Assembly: GCA_910588435.1 (NCBI GenBank)
Contig: CAJUPL010000007.1
Location: 1 to 57,138 of the forward strand
Source of the DNA: an uncultured Eggerthellaceae bacterium
GTDB taxonomy: Bacteria > Actinomycetota > Coriobacteriia > Coriobacteriales > Eggerthellaceae
Length of the DNA: 57,138 nucleotides
Reading direction: 5' to 3'
A program made the translations under genes and the position numbers. The notes beneath the pieces are model-generated. The model saw nothing but the letters and a program-made list of their open reading frames with translations. It searched no databases and was not told where the DNA came from. The stretch's first letter is position 1; each line of letters opens with the position of its first letter. Below, one piece after another: positions 7,857 through 16,832 of the stretch.

Positions 7857-9182
7857 GTGTTCCAAGAACTCTCGCAGTCGATGGCGGCTCTTTCGTTCAT
7901 TGACATCTTCAACTTCTGCGTCTTCTTCACATTCACCGTCTGCTATACATACCAGCTCTACTATGTATTCGTCGTGCTCACGCGCAAGGCGCCCAAGCAA
8001 GAGGCGAAGAGGGATCACAGGTTCGCAGTCCTTGTTGCGGCACGCAATGAGCGAACGGTCATAGGGGATCTGATCAGCTCCATCAAAGCGCAGGATTACC
8101 CGCAAGATCTGATAGACATATATGTTATCGCGGACAATTGCACAGATGACACGGCGGCGGTTGCCAGGGAGGCCGGTGCTACCGTCTTCACGCGCCATAA
8201 CCAGGAGAAGGTTGGCAAGGGCTACGCGCTTGACTTCGGGCTCAAGGCCATCTGGAAGCAGTTCCCGAACGCTGGGCATGAGGCCTACTTCGTCTTCGAT
8301 GCTGACAACGTCCTTGACAAGAACTACTTCAAGGAGATGAACAAGACCTTTGACGGAGGTGCGAAGGCTTCCACCTCGTACCGCAATTCCAAGAACTTCG
8401 ATTCCAATTGGATCTCTGCAGGATACGGCGTCTGGTTCCTGCGTGAGGCCAAGTTCCTGAATCAGGCGCGACTCACGCTCAAGACCTCATGCGCTGTGTC
8501 TGGCACCGGCTTCTTCATCGCAGCAGACGTGCTCAAGGAGGCTGGCGGCTGGAAGTGGCATCTGCTGACAGAGGACATAGAGTTCTCCGCGTCCTCCATC
8601 ACAGATGGGCTCCGCATCGCCTACAACCCCAAGGCTGTTCTCTACGACGAGCAGCCCACCACCTTCCGTGACTCATGGAACCAGCGCGCACGTTGGGCGA
8701 AGGGGTTCTACCAGGTGTTCGCGCACTACGCTGGCGGCCTTGCGAAGGGCATCTTCACCAATGAGCGCGGGCATCGATTCGCTTGCTTTGACATGCTGAT
8801 GACGCTGGCGCCGGGCATGCTGCTATCCATCATCTCCGTGATCTTCAACGCCGTGATAGTGGTGCTGTCGTTCACGGGCGTGATCAGCGTAGGCGTGGCC
8901 ATCGCAAGCTCTCTGTCATCCATATTCTTCTGCCTGTTCAACTACGTGATGTTCATGTTCGTCTTCGGCGTGCTGACCACGTTCGTTGAGTGGGACAGCA
9001 TCAGGGCAACATCTGCCCGCAAGATCCGCTCCATGCTCACGTTCCCGTTCTTCATGCTGACCTACATCCCCATCGCGCTGGTGGCGTTGGTGAAGAAGAC
9101 CACTTGGAAGCCAATCAAGCACACCATCTCCGTGGATGTTGCGGATTACGCCGAGGCTCCGAAGATGGAGCGCGCTTCCTGA
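7857..9182 (+). CDS. Membrane-bound family 2 glycosyltransferase
   Basis: A 441-residue processive-type glycosyltransferase. One N-terminal membrane segment (about 15-42) is followed by a GT-A catalytic domain. Substrate motifs are visible in order: DNCTDDT (nucleotide binding), DADN (metal-binding DxD type), TEDIE (catalytic base region) and QRARW (the QxxRW acceptor motif). Three or four membrane segments follow. This set is shared by poly-N-acetylglucosamine, hyaluronan and cellulose-type synthases, so it probably polymerises or transfers a sugar at the cytoplasmic membrane; the sugar is not determinable. The start is GTG 7857, preceded by AAGGAG. No export or modification partner is adjacent; the next gene is a sensor kinase 73 bases on. 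Confidence 0.85.
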   Translation: MFQELSQSMAALSFIDIFNFCVFFTFTVCYTYQLYYVFVVLTRKAPKQEAKRDHRFAVLVAARNERTVIGDLISSIKAQDYPQDLIDIYVIADNCTDDTAAVAREAGATVFTRHNQEKVGKGYALDFGLKAIWKQFPNAGHEAYFVFDADNVLDKNYFKEMNKTFDGGAKASTSYRNSKNFDSNWISAGYGVWFLREAKFLNQARLTLKTSCAVSGTGFFIAADVLKEAGGWKWHLLTEDIEFSASSITDGLRIAYNPKAVLYDEQPTTFRDSWNQRARWAKGFYQVFAHYAGGLAKGIFTNERGHRFACFDMLMTLAPGMLLSIISVIFNAVIVVLSFTGVISVGVAIASSLSSIFFCLFNYVMFMFVFGVLTTFVEWDSIRATSARKIRSMLTFPFFMLTYIPIALVALVKKTTWKPIKHTISVDVADYAEAPKMERAS

Positions 9183-9255
9183 CCGTCGCCGATCACCTGA
9201 GGGCTTTTCGCATCAAGGAGCGTTAAACTGGCATGAGCACCTTCTGATAGGTGGC

Positions 9256-11472
9256 ATGCCAAAGACGATGAGGGCGGACGGCCTGAACAAGAAGACATAC
9301 ATAGCTATCATCGGCGTAGCTCTTGCCTGCATGATCGCCGCTGTCTGCATCTACATAGCCCAGCTGAACACGACCGTGTCCAGCAATCTCATGGCAACCA
9401 TGGATGAGATCTCCCAGCATGATGTTGAGACCATCGAAGGCTCCCTTGACAACACCTACACACGGCTTGATTCTGTGGCCAAGCGCATGGAGGTATACGG
9501 AGTATCAACCTTGGCGCAAGCTCAAGAGCAGATGAACCTTGAGTCCGCATCAACGCCGCTATTCAATGCCATATACCTCCTGGATGCGAACGGGGACCTC
9601 TACAGCAGCTCATATCTGCAGCTGGCATCAGAGGATCATGCATATGATGAGCTGTTCAAGGACGGCCGTGAGCATTTCGTGATGCTCTACACAGCTGCCA
9701 ATGGGAAGCTTGAGACCACCAAGGACTCATTGATCTATGGCGTTCGCATAGACAATCTGAAGATAGAGGGACATGAGTTCATAGCCATCTTGGGAAGGTC
9801 TGACATATCCGTCATCTCAGATCAGCTGATGATAGAGAGCTTCGATGGCGAAGGCGTGTCAAGCGTGGTCAACTCTCAAGGCTATTACGTTGTGAGCGGG
9901 CCCTCTGCAGAAGGTCTTGCCGGGCATGACAACTTCTACAACGTGTTGGAGGATGGCCGCATAGAAGGCGGCGTCAGCGTGCAGGACGTTCGCGAGAACA
10001 TGGCAAGGGGAGAGTCCTTCGTCATAAACTGCGTGACGGCCGAAGGCGAGAGCTTGGTCATGAGCTTCGCTCCCGTTGAGGGGACGCAATGGTCATTCAT
10101 CATGACGGTTCCGTTAGATGTGTTCGATCAGCACTTCGCTCCATTCATGACCATGACCATAGTCATGCTGGTGGCAGTGGTCATCGTGCTGGCCGTGATG
10201 ATGCTCATCATCTACTTGATGATGAAGCGCACGCTGATAGCGGACGCCAATGCCAATGCGCGCTCTGAGTTCCTCTCCAACATGAGCCATGAGATCCGAA
10301 CGCCGCTCAATGGCATCATCGGCTTGAACCATCTGATGGCGCGCCATATGGATGACAGGTCTGCCATGGAGAGCTATGTCCAGAAGATGGGCAAGGCTGC
10401 TGAGTATCTGCTGTCGTTGGTGAATGACATCTTGGACGTCTCCAAGCTCTCCGCCGGGAAGGTAGAGCTTGATGTGCGTCCGTTCAGCATGACAGAGCTG
10501 ATAGACAACGTCTGCCAGATGCAACAGCAACCCATGGCTGACAAAGATATAGACTTCTCCCTCCTTGTGGATGACGTCAAATACCCCTATCTGGTGGGGG
10601 ATGAGGTTCGCATAAGCCAGGTGCTGGTCAATATCCTGTCGAACGCAACGAAGTTCACGCCCGCTGGTGGGAAGATCTCATTCAGCGTGAGCCAAGCTCT
10701 GGCTGCCTCTGGAGGCAGGGTGGCAACGGCCATCTCCATCCAGGATACCGGCTGCGGCATGAGCCAATCCTTCCAGCGCCACATCTTCGATTCATTCACG
10801 CAAGAGCGCAATCTCAACTCCAACAGCCAGAAGGGCACAGGGCTTGGGATGGCCATATCCAAGATGCTGGTCACAGCCATGGGCGGCAGCATAGAGCTTG
10901 AGAGCGAGCTTGGAGAGGGCAGCAGGTTCACAGTGGTGCTCCCGCTTGAGGTCACAGATGAGCAGAGCGTAGCCAAGACGCAAGAGATCCTTGGCATCAC
11001 CGCTAACGTGGGTGCGTCTGAGGAGCAGACGTCAGCACCTGAAGAGCCCGCCAAGATCCATGTGCTGGTAGCTGAGGACAATGAGCTGAACGCTGACATC
11101 ATCACCAGCATCTTGGGAGAGGAAGGCTACCTCACCACGGTTGCCAGCAATGGCCAGGAGGCTGTTGACATCTTCCAAGCATCTGATGAATGGAGCATAT
11201 CCGCCATCCTCATGGATGCCCATATGCCCATCCTTGACGGATACGAGGCTGCAAAGGAGATACGCCAGCTCAAGCGCGATGACGCCAAGGATGTGAGGAT
11301 ATTCGCTTGCACGGCGTCCACCTTCGCAGAGGATCGCGAGCGGGCAAGGATGAGCGGCATGGATGACTTCCTAGCGAAGCCGCTCAAGGTATCCGAGATG
11401 CTGGGCAAGCTGAAGGGCGTCAAGGACATGAGAGGCAAGGCAGGTGATGGGGATGCCAAGGCGAATGAGTAG
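9256..11472 (+). CDS. Hybrid sensor histidine kinase with receiver domain
   Basis: A 738-residue membrane sensor. Membrane helix 1 (about 16-38), an extracytoplasmic Cache/PAS-like sensor region (about 40-295), membrane helix 2 (about 297-320), HisKA with the phospho-acceptor in NMSHEIRTPLNGIIG (His345), HATPase with an N box, DTGCGM (G1) and GTGLGMAI (G2), and a C-terminal receiver whose acceptor Asp lies in LMDAHMPILDGYEA. The start is uncertain: ATG 9256 or 9268 give a normal N-terminus but have poor ribosome sites. A five-codon ATG...TGA mini-frame at 9233 follows GGAGCG just upstream, possibly reinitiation. There is no separate output regulator nearby. The 3' end overlaps a solute-binding lipoprotein gene, suggesting that protein feeds it ligand. 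Confidence 0.85.
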   Translation: MPKTMRADGLNKKTYIAIIGVALACMIAAVCIYIAQLNTTVSSNLMATMDEISQHDVETIEGSLDNTYTRLDSVAKRMEVYGVSTLAQAQEQMNLESASTPLFNAIYLLDANGDLYSSSYLQLASEDHAYDELFKDGREHFVMLYTAANGKLETTKDSLIYGVRIDNLKIEGHEFIAILGRSDISVISDQLMIESFDGEGVSSVVNSQGYYVVSGPSAEGLAGHDNFYNVLEDGRIEGGVSVQDVRENMARGESFVINCVTAEGESLVMSFAPVEGTQWSFIMTVPLDVFDQHFAPFMTMTIVMLVAVVIVLAVMMLIIYLMMKRTLIADANANARSEFLSNMSHEIRTPLNGIIGLNHLMARHMDDRSAMESYVQKMGKAAEYLLSLVNDILDVSKLSAGKVELDVRPFSMTELIDNVCQMQQQPMADKDIDFSLLVDDVKYPYLVGDEVRISQVLVNILSNATKFTPAGGKISFSVSQALAASGGRVATAISIQDTGCGMSQSFQRHIFDSFTQERNLNSNSQKGTGLGMAISKMLVTAMGGSIELESELGEGSRFTVVLPLEVTDEQSVAKTQEILGITANVGASEEQTSAPEEPAKIHVLVAEDNELNADIITSILGEEGYLTTVASNGQEAVDIFQASDEWSISAILMDAHMPILDGYEAAKEIRQLKRDDAKDVRIFACTASTFAEDRERARMSGMDDFLAKPLKVSEMLGKLKGVKDMRGKAGDGDAKANE

Positions 11473-12784
11473 GATGGCTGTTCGCATAGCCTGCGCTCTT
11501 GCGCTGGCTCTTTGCACGCTATGCTTTGCGGGCTGCCAGCAAGCGCGCACAGATGATGCCATCCATCTGACCATCAAGGTGCCGAAGACCAGCCATGACG
11601 TCGTCTTCGATGACAGCATCTCTCAGATAGATCAGGTCATATCCAAGATGGCTCACAGGTTCCAACAAGACTATGACCGTCCGGTTGACATCAACGTCCA
11701 GGTCTTCGAGCAGAACCAATACGATGAAGCCATCCCTGATGCGTTCGACACCCAAAGCGCTGCTGACATCCTCTACGGGGACTACTTCAACATGTCCTCA
11801 TACATCCACACCGGAAGGGTTGTGCCGCTAGATGATGTGATAGAGGGTGCCATCCAGGATGACATATACGGATATCTCTTGGACATGAGCCAGGTTGAGG
11901 GCCGCACATACATGCTGCCCTACCTTGCGCGCCAGAACATCCTGGCATACAACAAGGACCTGTTCAGGCAAGCTGGCCTTGAAAGCTTGATAGAGGAAGA
12001 CGGCATAGCCTCTTGGTCATTGGATCAGTGGACGCAGGTGCTGGATGCGTTGGCAGCCAACCTCCCTGAGAACGTATACCCCATGATGATGTATGCGAAC
12101 AGCTCTCAAGGAGACACACATACCATGACCATGCTCAGGGCATGCGGATCCAGCTTCTTCGATGAGAGCGGGCATTTCGCATTGTCAGAACCCGAGGGGG
12201 TAGCTGCCTTGCGCTGGGTGCAAGAGGGCACATCTCGCGGCTGGTGGCCTCCGCATCCAGAGAACCTGGAGATAGAGGATTGCTCTAGCCTCTTTCGCCA
12301 GGGTCAGCTTGCCATCTACATGGTGAACAACGTATCTCTCGGGCGCTATGGAGATACCATCGGACTGGTGAACTTCCCTGGACCTGACGCGGATGGATGC
12401 GCCACCACATTCGTATCCGGGTTCCAGGTCTTCGACAACGGCGATGAGGAGAAGGTCCAGGTTGCGAAGGACTTCTTGCGATACGTCTACGAAGACCCAG
12501 AGCTTCTGAGTTACGCTGTGGGAACGCTTCCGGCATCCATATCCATCGCAAAGGAGCACGCTGATGAGATCCCCCATTTCGATGTGTTCTCTGCCAACAG
12601 GGACAACGTCGTGGATTTCACAGGCTCCAATCCTGATACGCGTGCCATACGTGAGATCTTCTACCAGGAGATGCGCTCGCTTCTGATGGGCAGGGTGACC
12701 CCTGAGCAAGCTGCTGCGAACTTGGATGAGCGCTGCAATCAAGCCATAGATGATGGCATAGCCTCAAGCACCTTGCATGAGTGA
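11453..12784 (+). CDS. Extracellular solute-binding lipoprotein (ABC sugar-binding type)
   Basis: A 443-residue secreted lipoprotein. An Arg-rich N-terminus, a hydrophobic core and the lipobox CFAGC direct lipidation. The mature part resembles family 1 substrate-binding proteins (segments MLPYLARQNILAYNKDLF and WSLDQWTQVLDAL), which bind sugars or oligosaccharides. Possible starts are GTG 11444 and ATG 11447, 11453 or 11465; 11453 is a compromise. All but the last clearly overlap the kinase stop at 11470-11472, so the two are translationally coupled. No ABC permease or ATPase accompanies it, so I infer that it presents ligand to the hybrid kinase rather than supplying a transporter. The next genes belong to an unrelated efflux/sensing module. 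Confidence 0.8.
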   Translation: MPRRMSRMAVRIACALALALCTLCFAGCQQARTDDAIHLTIKVPKTSHDVVFDDSISQIDQVISKMAHRFQQDYDRPVDINVQVFEQNQYDEAIPDAFDTQSAADILYGDYFNMSSYIHTGRVVPLDDVIEGAIQDDIYGYLLDMSQVEGRTYMLPYLARQNILAYNKDLFRQAGLESLIEEDGIASWSLDQWTQVLDALAANLPENVYPMMMYANSSQGDTHTMTMLRACGSSFFDESGHFALSEPEGVAALRWVQEGTSRGWWPPHPENLEIEDCSSLFRQGQLAIYMVNNVSLGRYGDTIGLVNFPGPDADGCATTFVSGFQVFDNGDEEKVQVAKDFLRYVYEDPELLSYAVGTLPASISIAKEHADEIPHFDVFSANRDNVVDFTGSNPDTRAIREIFYQEMRSLLMGRVTPEQAAANLDERCNQAIDDGIASSTLHE

Positions 12785-12840
12785 CAGCGCACTTGACGCA
12801 TCCCCCAATGGATATGCTATCCAACCGATCCCGGCAGTAA

Positions 12841-12913
12841 CCTTACGAGCATGTAAGGCAAGCGTAAGCCCATTCGATGGCACCTGATCGCCTCAAGCGG
12901 CAACATCTATGCT
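12841..12913 (+). promoter_or_regulatory. Candidate regulator site and promoter of the Bce-like operon
   Basis: CCTTAC-N6-GTAAGG (12841-12858) is followed by another GTAAG (12864-12868), giving both an inverted and an 11-base-phased direct repeat, as expected for an OmpR-type regulator such as BceR. A weak promoter with -10 TATGCT (12908-12913) and a poor -35 near 12885 follows. The assignment is an inference. Confidence 0.4.
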
Positions 12914-12945
12914 GCAAGATGGAACAGGGTCTAAGGAGGCTCATC

Positions 12946-13044
12946 ATGGGAACATTCGCAAAGGTTGTGGTAGCGCTTGCTGCAGTAGTGGCAGTGGGGG
13001 CATTCGTGGCACATGAGATGCCTCAGATCCAGAAGGCAAGGTGA
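12946..13044 (+). CDS. 32-residue single-span membrane peptide upstream of ABC exporter
   Basis: A tiny gene beginning ATG 12946 after a strong AAGGAGG site. The product opens MGTFAKVVVALAAVVAVGAF and ends with a short polar tail (PQIQKAR), so it is one hydrophobic helix with a positively charged end. Its stop overlaps the GTG start candidate of the following ATPase gene (GTGA), indicating tight translational coupling. Short one-helix peptides in front of exporter genes are seen in other actinobacteria; the function is unknown, and it may be an accessory subunit or a coupling peptide. Confidence 0.65.
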   Translation: MGTFAKVVVALAAVVAVGAFVAHEMPQIQKAR

Positions 13045-13859
13045 TCGAGATGGCTTGGTCTCATGCAACTCCAAGTCCTGGGAATGCGGCTTATCCAGTT
13101 GCGCTCTCCATCACTCAGGTCACGAAATCATACGGCACCAGAGACTCTGTCACGCATGCGCTGAACGGCATCAGCTTCGATGTCCCAGCAGGCGAGTTCG
13201 TGGCCATCATGGGTCCGTCTGGATCAGGGAAGACCACGCTGCTCAACTGCGTGTCCACCATAGACAAGGTCACCTCAGGACAGATACTCGTTGATGGCAA
13301 GGACATCACCACGATGGGCAAGCGAGTGCTGGCGCGCTTCCGCCGTGAGGAGCTGGGCTTCATCTTCCAGGACTTCAATCTGCTGGATACGCTCACGGCT
13401 CGTGAGAACATCGCGCTTGCGCTCACGATAAGGAAGACCCCGCCTGCCGTGATATCCAGGCGCGTGGAGGAAGTGGCGGCGAAGCTTGGCGTGCAAGCCG
13501 TCCTGGACCATTATCCGAACCAGATGTCTGGCGGTCAGAAGCAGCGCGTTGCGGCTGCGCGCGCCATCATCGGGGACCCGAAGCTCATCTTGGCTGATGA
13601 GCCCACAGGCGCGCTGGATTCACGCTCTGCGTCCATCCTCCTAGAGACGCTGGACATGATGAACCGGCAGATGGGCGCCACCATCATGATGGTCACCCAT
13701 GATTCGTATGCTGCCTCATTCGCAAGCCGCGTCCTCTTCATCAAGGACGGTCGCCTCTTCAATGAGATCCGCCGTGGCACCCTCACCCGCGAGGAGATGT
13801 TCGCGCGCATCATGGAGGTAGTGGCGTTCCTGGGTGGTGAGCAAGCTCATGTTGCTTAA
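13041..13859 (+). CDS. ABC transporter ATP-binding protein, BceA/MacB type
   Basis: A 272-residue (or 269 from ATG 13050) ATPase of the antimicrobial-peptide and lipoprotein-release class. Walker A is GPSGSGKT, the Q loop lies in FIFQDFNLL, the ABC signature is MSGGQKQRV, Walker B is LILADEPTGALD, and the switch His is in MVTHDSYAASFASR. The ADEPTGALDS ending and the paired FtsX-type permease place it with BceA. It powers the permease encoded immediately downstream, which removes or frees cell-wall-targeting peptides from lipid targets in relatives. The gene overlaps both neighbours (GTGA upstream, about 11 bases downstream). Confidence 0.88.
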   Translation: MIEMAWSHATPSPGNAAYPVALSITQVTKSYGTRDSVTHALNGISFDVPAGEFVAIMGPSGSGKTTLLNCVSTIDKVTSGQILVDGKDITTMGKRVLARFRREELGFIFQDFNLLDTLTARENIALALTIRKTPPAVISRRVEEVAAKLGVQAVLDHYPNQMSGGQKQRVAAARAIIGDPKLILADEPTGALDSRSASILLETLDMMNRQMGATIMMVTHDSYAASFASRVLFIKDGRLFNEIRRGTLTREEMFARIMEVVAFLGGEQAHVA

Positions 13860-16035
13860 GCTTGCGTGGCGCAACATCCGCCACTCGGTTCGTGACTACA
13901 CCATATACTTCTTGACGCTGCTGTTCGGCGTGGCTGTGTTCTACGCCTTCAACTCCATCGGCGGTCAAGAGATCATGTTCGATCTGGAATCCCGTGCAGA
14001 TGAGCGCATGTTCGATACAACTCAGATGTTCATGAATATGTTCTCTGGACTGATCGCGTGCGTTCTGGGCTTCCTCATCCTGTATTCGAACGGATTTCTG
14101 ATCCGCCGCCGCAAGCGCGAGTTCGGCACCTACATGCTCCTAGGGATGAGCGCGAAGGACGTCTCTCTGATAATGCTGGTGGAGACGTCCTTGGTGGGCG
14201 TTGCATCATTGGCGCTTGGCCTTGTAGTGGGATTCCTCATCTCGCAAGGCATGTCGTTCCTCACAGCCAGCCTGTTCGGGGCCACCATCAAGCACTACCA
14301 GTTCGTGTTCTCGATGGATGCGTTCGTCATGACCATCGTGTGCTTCGCCGTCATCTATCTGGTGGCGGCCATCTTCAACACGTTCTCAGTGAACAGGCAC
14401 AAGCTGATAGACCTATTGAGCGCGAACTCGTCCAACCAGAAGGTCATCGTTCGCAATCCTGGCATCTGCGTGGCCGTCTTCGCGGTTGCGGTGGCGCTCA
14501 TCGCCTATGCCTATCAGCAGCTGGTGGAATCCGGGATGGTGAACCTTGATGACCCTCATTTCATCCGTGCCACCATCTGCATGCTGGTGGGAACGCTTCT
14601 GTTCTTCTGGTCCCTTGCGGGGTTCACCATCTCCGTCATGACGCGTGCGAAGGGGTTCTACTTGAAGGGTCTGCGCCCGTTCACAGTGCGTCAGATATCC
14701 AGCAGGGTGAACACCGCCTTCCTGTCCCTTTGGGCTGTGTGCGTGATGCTCTTCTTCTCCATCAGCACGTTCTCCGTAGGCATGGGGCTGGTCACAGCGC
14801 TCACCGGAGACATAAAGGCTGCCAATCCGTATTCTGCAACGCTGACGGCACAGGTGTATGAGAGCACTACTGACTATGCCAGCCGTGCAGAGGCCATGCA
14901 GGCAGAAGCTCCGGAGAGGTACGCTCGGGCCACAGAGGATGATTGGGATATGGCAAAGCCCTTGATGGCGGCTTCACCTGAGCTGTGGGCTAAGACCATA
15001 GGAGCCTGGGCGCAGGAGACGTTCTACTATGTGCCGGATATGACCTATGGTCAGCTGCTGGAAGGCCAAGGCGAGAAGGCGCAAGAGGCGCTGGATGAGC
15101 TGAACAGCTTGTCTTCAAGGCTGGCTGATATGCATCTTGAAGTGCTGTCGATAGATGATCTGAACGCAGCGCTCGCGCTTCAAGGGAAGCCCGCTGTGGA
15201 TCTGGAGGATGGACAGTACGCGGTGCTGAACAACATGGATATGTCTGAGAAGGTTGCAGGCATGCTGATGGATGCCGCGCCTGCCATGGATATCGCTGGG
15301 ACGAAGCTTGCCCTCATGCCGGAGCTCGTGGAGGTGCAGCTTGAGGATAACGCGCTCACATCCACGGGGCTTGCCTTCGCAGTTCCCGATGAGCAGGTAT
15401 CTGCGCTAAAGGAGGCCGGTGAGATCCCTTCTAGATGCATGCTGAATGTCATGTATGCAGACAATGGAAAGACGGATCCACAGAACGATGCGGCGCTGGA
15501 AGACATCTTGGCTAATGCTCAACCTGCTTCCATGGGCGGCTTCGAACAAGGCTACGCTGGCTCTGGGGATAGCTGGGCAAGCTTGCTCTGGCCTGTGACG
15601 CGTATGATCACGGCACAGGAGATGATCGCTCAAGCGGGAGGCCTTCGCATGATGGTCACCTATCTTGCGCTCTACATAGGCTTCGTGCTGCTTATCTCTA
15701 CAGCTGCCATCTTGGCTGTACAACAGCTCTCTAGCACCACGGACTCGCTGCCCAGATACAGGATGCTCTCCAGGATAGGCTGCAGCAACAAGATGATAGG
15801 GCGCTCCATGCTCGCCCAGGTGATGGTGTACTTCCTGCTTCCGCTGGGCCTTGCAATATGCCACACCGCGTGCGTGATAGCCGTGCTGTCAAAGAGCCTC
15901 TTCGATGTCATGCATGTCTCTGTGGCAGAACCCATAGCGCTCACATGCGTCCTTGTCTTGGTGGTGTATGGCGGGTACATGCTGATGACGTATCTCACAT
16001 CCAAGAATGCAGTGTCAAGCGCGCTCAAGGCTTGA
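13849..16035 (+). CDS. FtsX-type ABC permease, BceB-like
   Basis: A 728-residue permease with about ten membrane helices and one large extracytoplasmic domain (about residues 305-590), the layout of BceB peptide-resistance and sensing permeases. The cytoplasmic N-terminus MLLKLAWRNIRHS and the coupling region RRRKREFGTYMLLGMS are characteristic. ATG 13849 is preferred since it starts at the family N-terminus; in-frame GTG codons at 13834 and 13837 are alternatives. It overlaps the ATPase gene. In this family the permease also carries the signal to the kinase, which lacks its own ligand domain. The regulator and kinase genes follow after a 14-bp palindrome, matching the usual four-gene set. 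Confidence 0.88.
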   Translation: MLLKLAWRNIRHSVRDYTIYFLTLLFGVAVFYAFNSIGGQEIMFDLESRADERMFDTTQMFMNMFSGLIACVLGFLILYSNGFLIRRRKREFGTYMLLGMSAKDVSLIMLVETSLVGVASLALGLVVGFLISQGMSFLTASLFGATIKHYQFVFSMDAFVMTIVCFAVIYLVAAIFNTFSVNRHKLIDLLSANSSNQKVIVRNPGICVAVFAVAVALIAYAYQQLVESGMVNLDDPHFIRATICMLVGTLLFFWSLAGFTISVMTRAKGFYLKGLRPFTVRQISSRVNTAFLSLWAVCVMLFFSISTFSVGMGLVTALTGDIKAANPYSATLTAQVYESTTDYASRAEAMQAEAPERYARATEDDWDMAKPLMAASPELWAKTIGAWAQETFYYVPDMTYGQLLEGQGEKAQEALDELNSLSSRLADMHLEVLSIDDLNAALALQGKPAVDLEDGQYAVLNNMDMSEKVAGMLMDAAPAMDIAGTKLALMPELVEVQLEDNALTSTGLAFAVPDEQVSALKEAGEIPSRCMLNVMYADNGKTDPQNDAALEDILANAQPASMGGFEQGYAGSGDSWASLLWPVTRMITAQEMIAQAGGLRMMVTYLALYIGFVLLISTAAILAVQQLSSTTDSLPRYRMLSRIGCSNKMIGRSMLAQVMVYFLLPLGLAICHTACVIAVLSKSLFDVMHVSVAEPIALTCVLVLVVYGGYMLMTYLTSKNAVSSALKA

Positions 16036-16053
16036 TGCCAGAGAATGGTTGGG

Positions 16054-16091
16054 ATCGGATGGATGTCAGCAGCTCAAGACATCCATCCGAT
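16054..16091. terminator. Perfect 14-bp inverted repeat between permease and regulator
   Basis: ATCGGATGGATGTC (16054-16067) and its exact complement (16078-16091) flank a 10-base loop. No T-run follows on either strand, so it may be a weak terminator, an RNA-processing hairpin, or a protein site separating the transporter and regulator genes. Confidence 0.5.
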
Positions 16092-16125
16092 ACAATTGGG
16101 GCAGTCAGAGAAGAGGGGGAGGCAT

Positions 16126-16176
16126 ATGCTCCTTGAGGTCACAGATGACGGCACCAAGGCTGACCTTTGCCGCTGA
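16126..16176 (+). CDS. 16-residue leader ORF overlapping the response-regulator start
   Basis: ATG 16126 stands after a very purine-rich site (GGGGGAGG, 16115-16122). It encodes MLLEVTDDGTKADLCR and stops at TGA 16174-16176, seven bases past the first base of the regulator's TTG start (16167). The peptide has no recognised family. The overlap suggests that ribosomes finishing it restart on the regulator, whose rare TTG start would otherwise be weak. It could instead be chance; the good ribosome site is the main support. Confidence 0.45.
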   Translation: MLLEVTDDGTKADLCR

Positions 16177-16832
16177 TCTATTGCATAGAAGATGATGCCG
16201 CGCTCATCCAAGAGCTGGAGCGCTTGCTGGATTTGCAAGGATTCAGGACGGCTCACGCAGGATCATTCACGGATGTGGCAGCCGCGGCCCTTGAAGCGGA
16301 CCCTGATTGCATAGTTCTAGACCTCAAGCTCCCGAACCAGGACGGCTTGCAGATATTGCGTGAGATCCGCGGATCCAGCCAGGTCCCCGTGATCATGCTC
16401 ACTTCATCTGAGTCAGAGTTCGACGAGGTCATGGCGCTTGGCCTTGGGGCGGATGACTACATCGTGAAGCCATACAGGCCAGCAACGCTGATAGCTCGCA
16501 TAGAAGGGGCTCTGCGCCGCAGTTGCGCCATGCCCGAGGTCACCGTCTCGCATGGCGGCGTCACGCTGGATATGACGAAGGGTGAGGTGAGCGCGAACGG
16601 CAAGACCGCGGAGCTTTCGCGCAATGAGCTCCGCATCCTGGACATCTTGATGCGCAATGCCGGCAACGTGGTCAGCCGCCAGCAGCTCATGGCGCATCTT
16701 TGGGAATCTGATGAGTTCATTGATGACAACACGCTCACCGTGAACGTGAACAGGCTGCGCTCAAGCTTGTCCAAGCTGGGCGTGGATGGGGGCTTCGTGA
16801 AGACGCGGCGCGGGATAGGGTATGCAGTATGA
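16167..16832 (+). CDS. OmpR-family response regulator, BceR-like
   Basis: A 221-residue regulator. The receiver domain (about 1-115) shows the acidic pair in IEDD, the phosphorylated Asp in CIVLDLKLPNQDG and the conserved Lys in DDYIVKPY. A winged-helix DNA-binding domain (about 125-221) contains the ELSRNELRILDILM and VNRLRSSLSKL helices. The start is TTG 16167, with AAGG eight bases upstream, because the receiver begins at once (MPLIYCIEDD). It overlaps the kinase gene by ATGA and is preceded by a short leader ORF. The likely target is the exporter operon upstream, possibly through the repeats at 12841-12868. Confidence 0.88.
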   Translation: MPLIYCIEDDAALIQELERLLDLQGFRTAHAGSFTDVAAAALEADPDCIVLDLKLPNQDGLQILREIRGSSQVPVIMLTSSESEFDEVMALGLGADDYIVKPYRPATLIARIEGALRRSCAMPEVTVSHGGVTLDMTKGEVSANGKTAELSRNELRILDILMRNAGNVVSRQQLMAHLWESDEFIDDNTLTVNVNRLRSSLSKLGVDGGFVKTRRGIGYAV

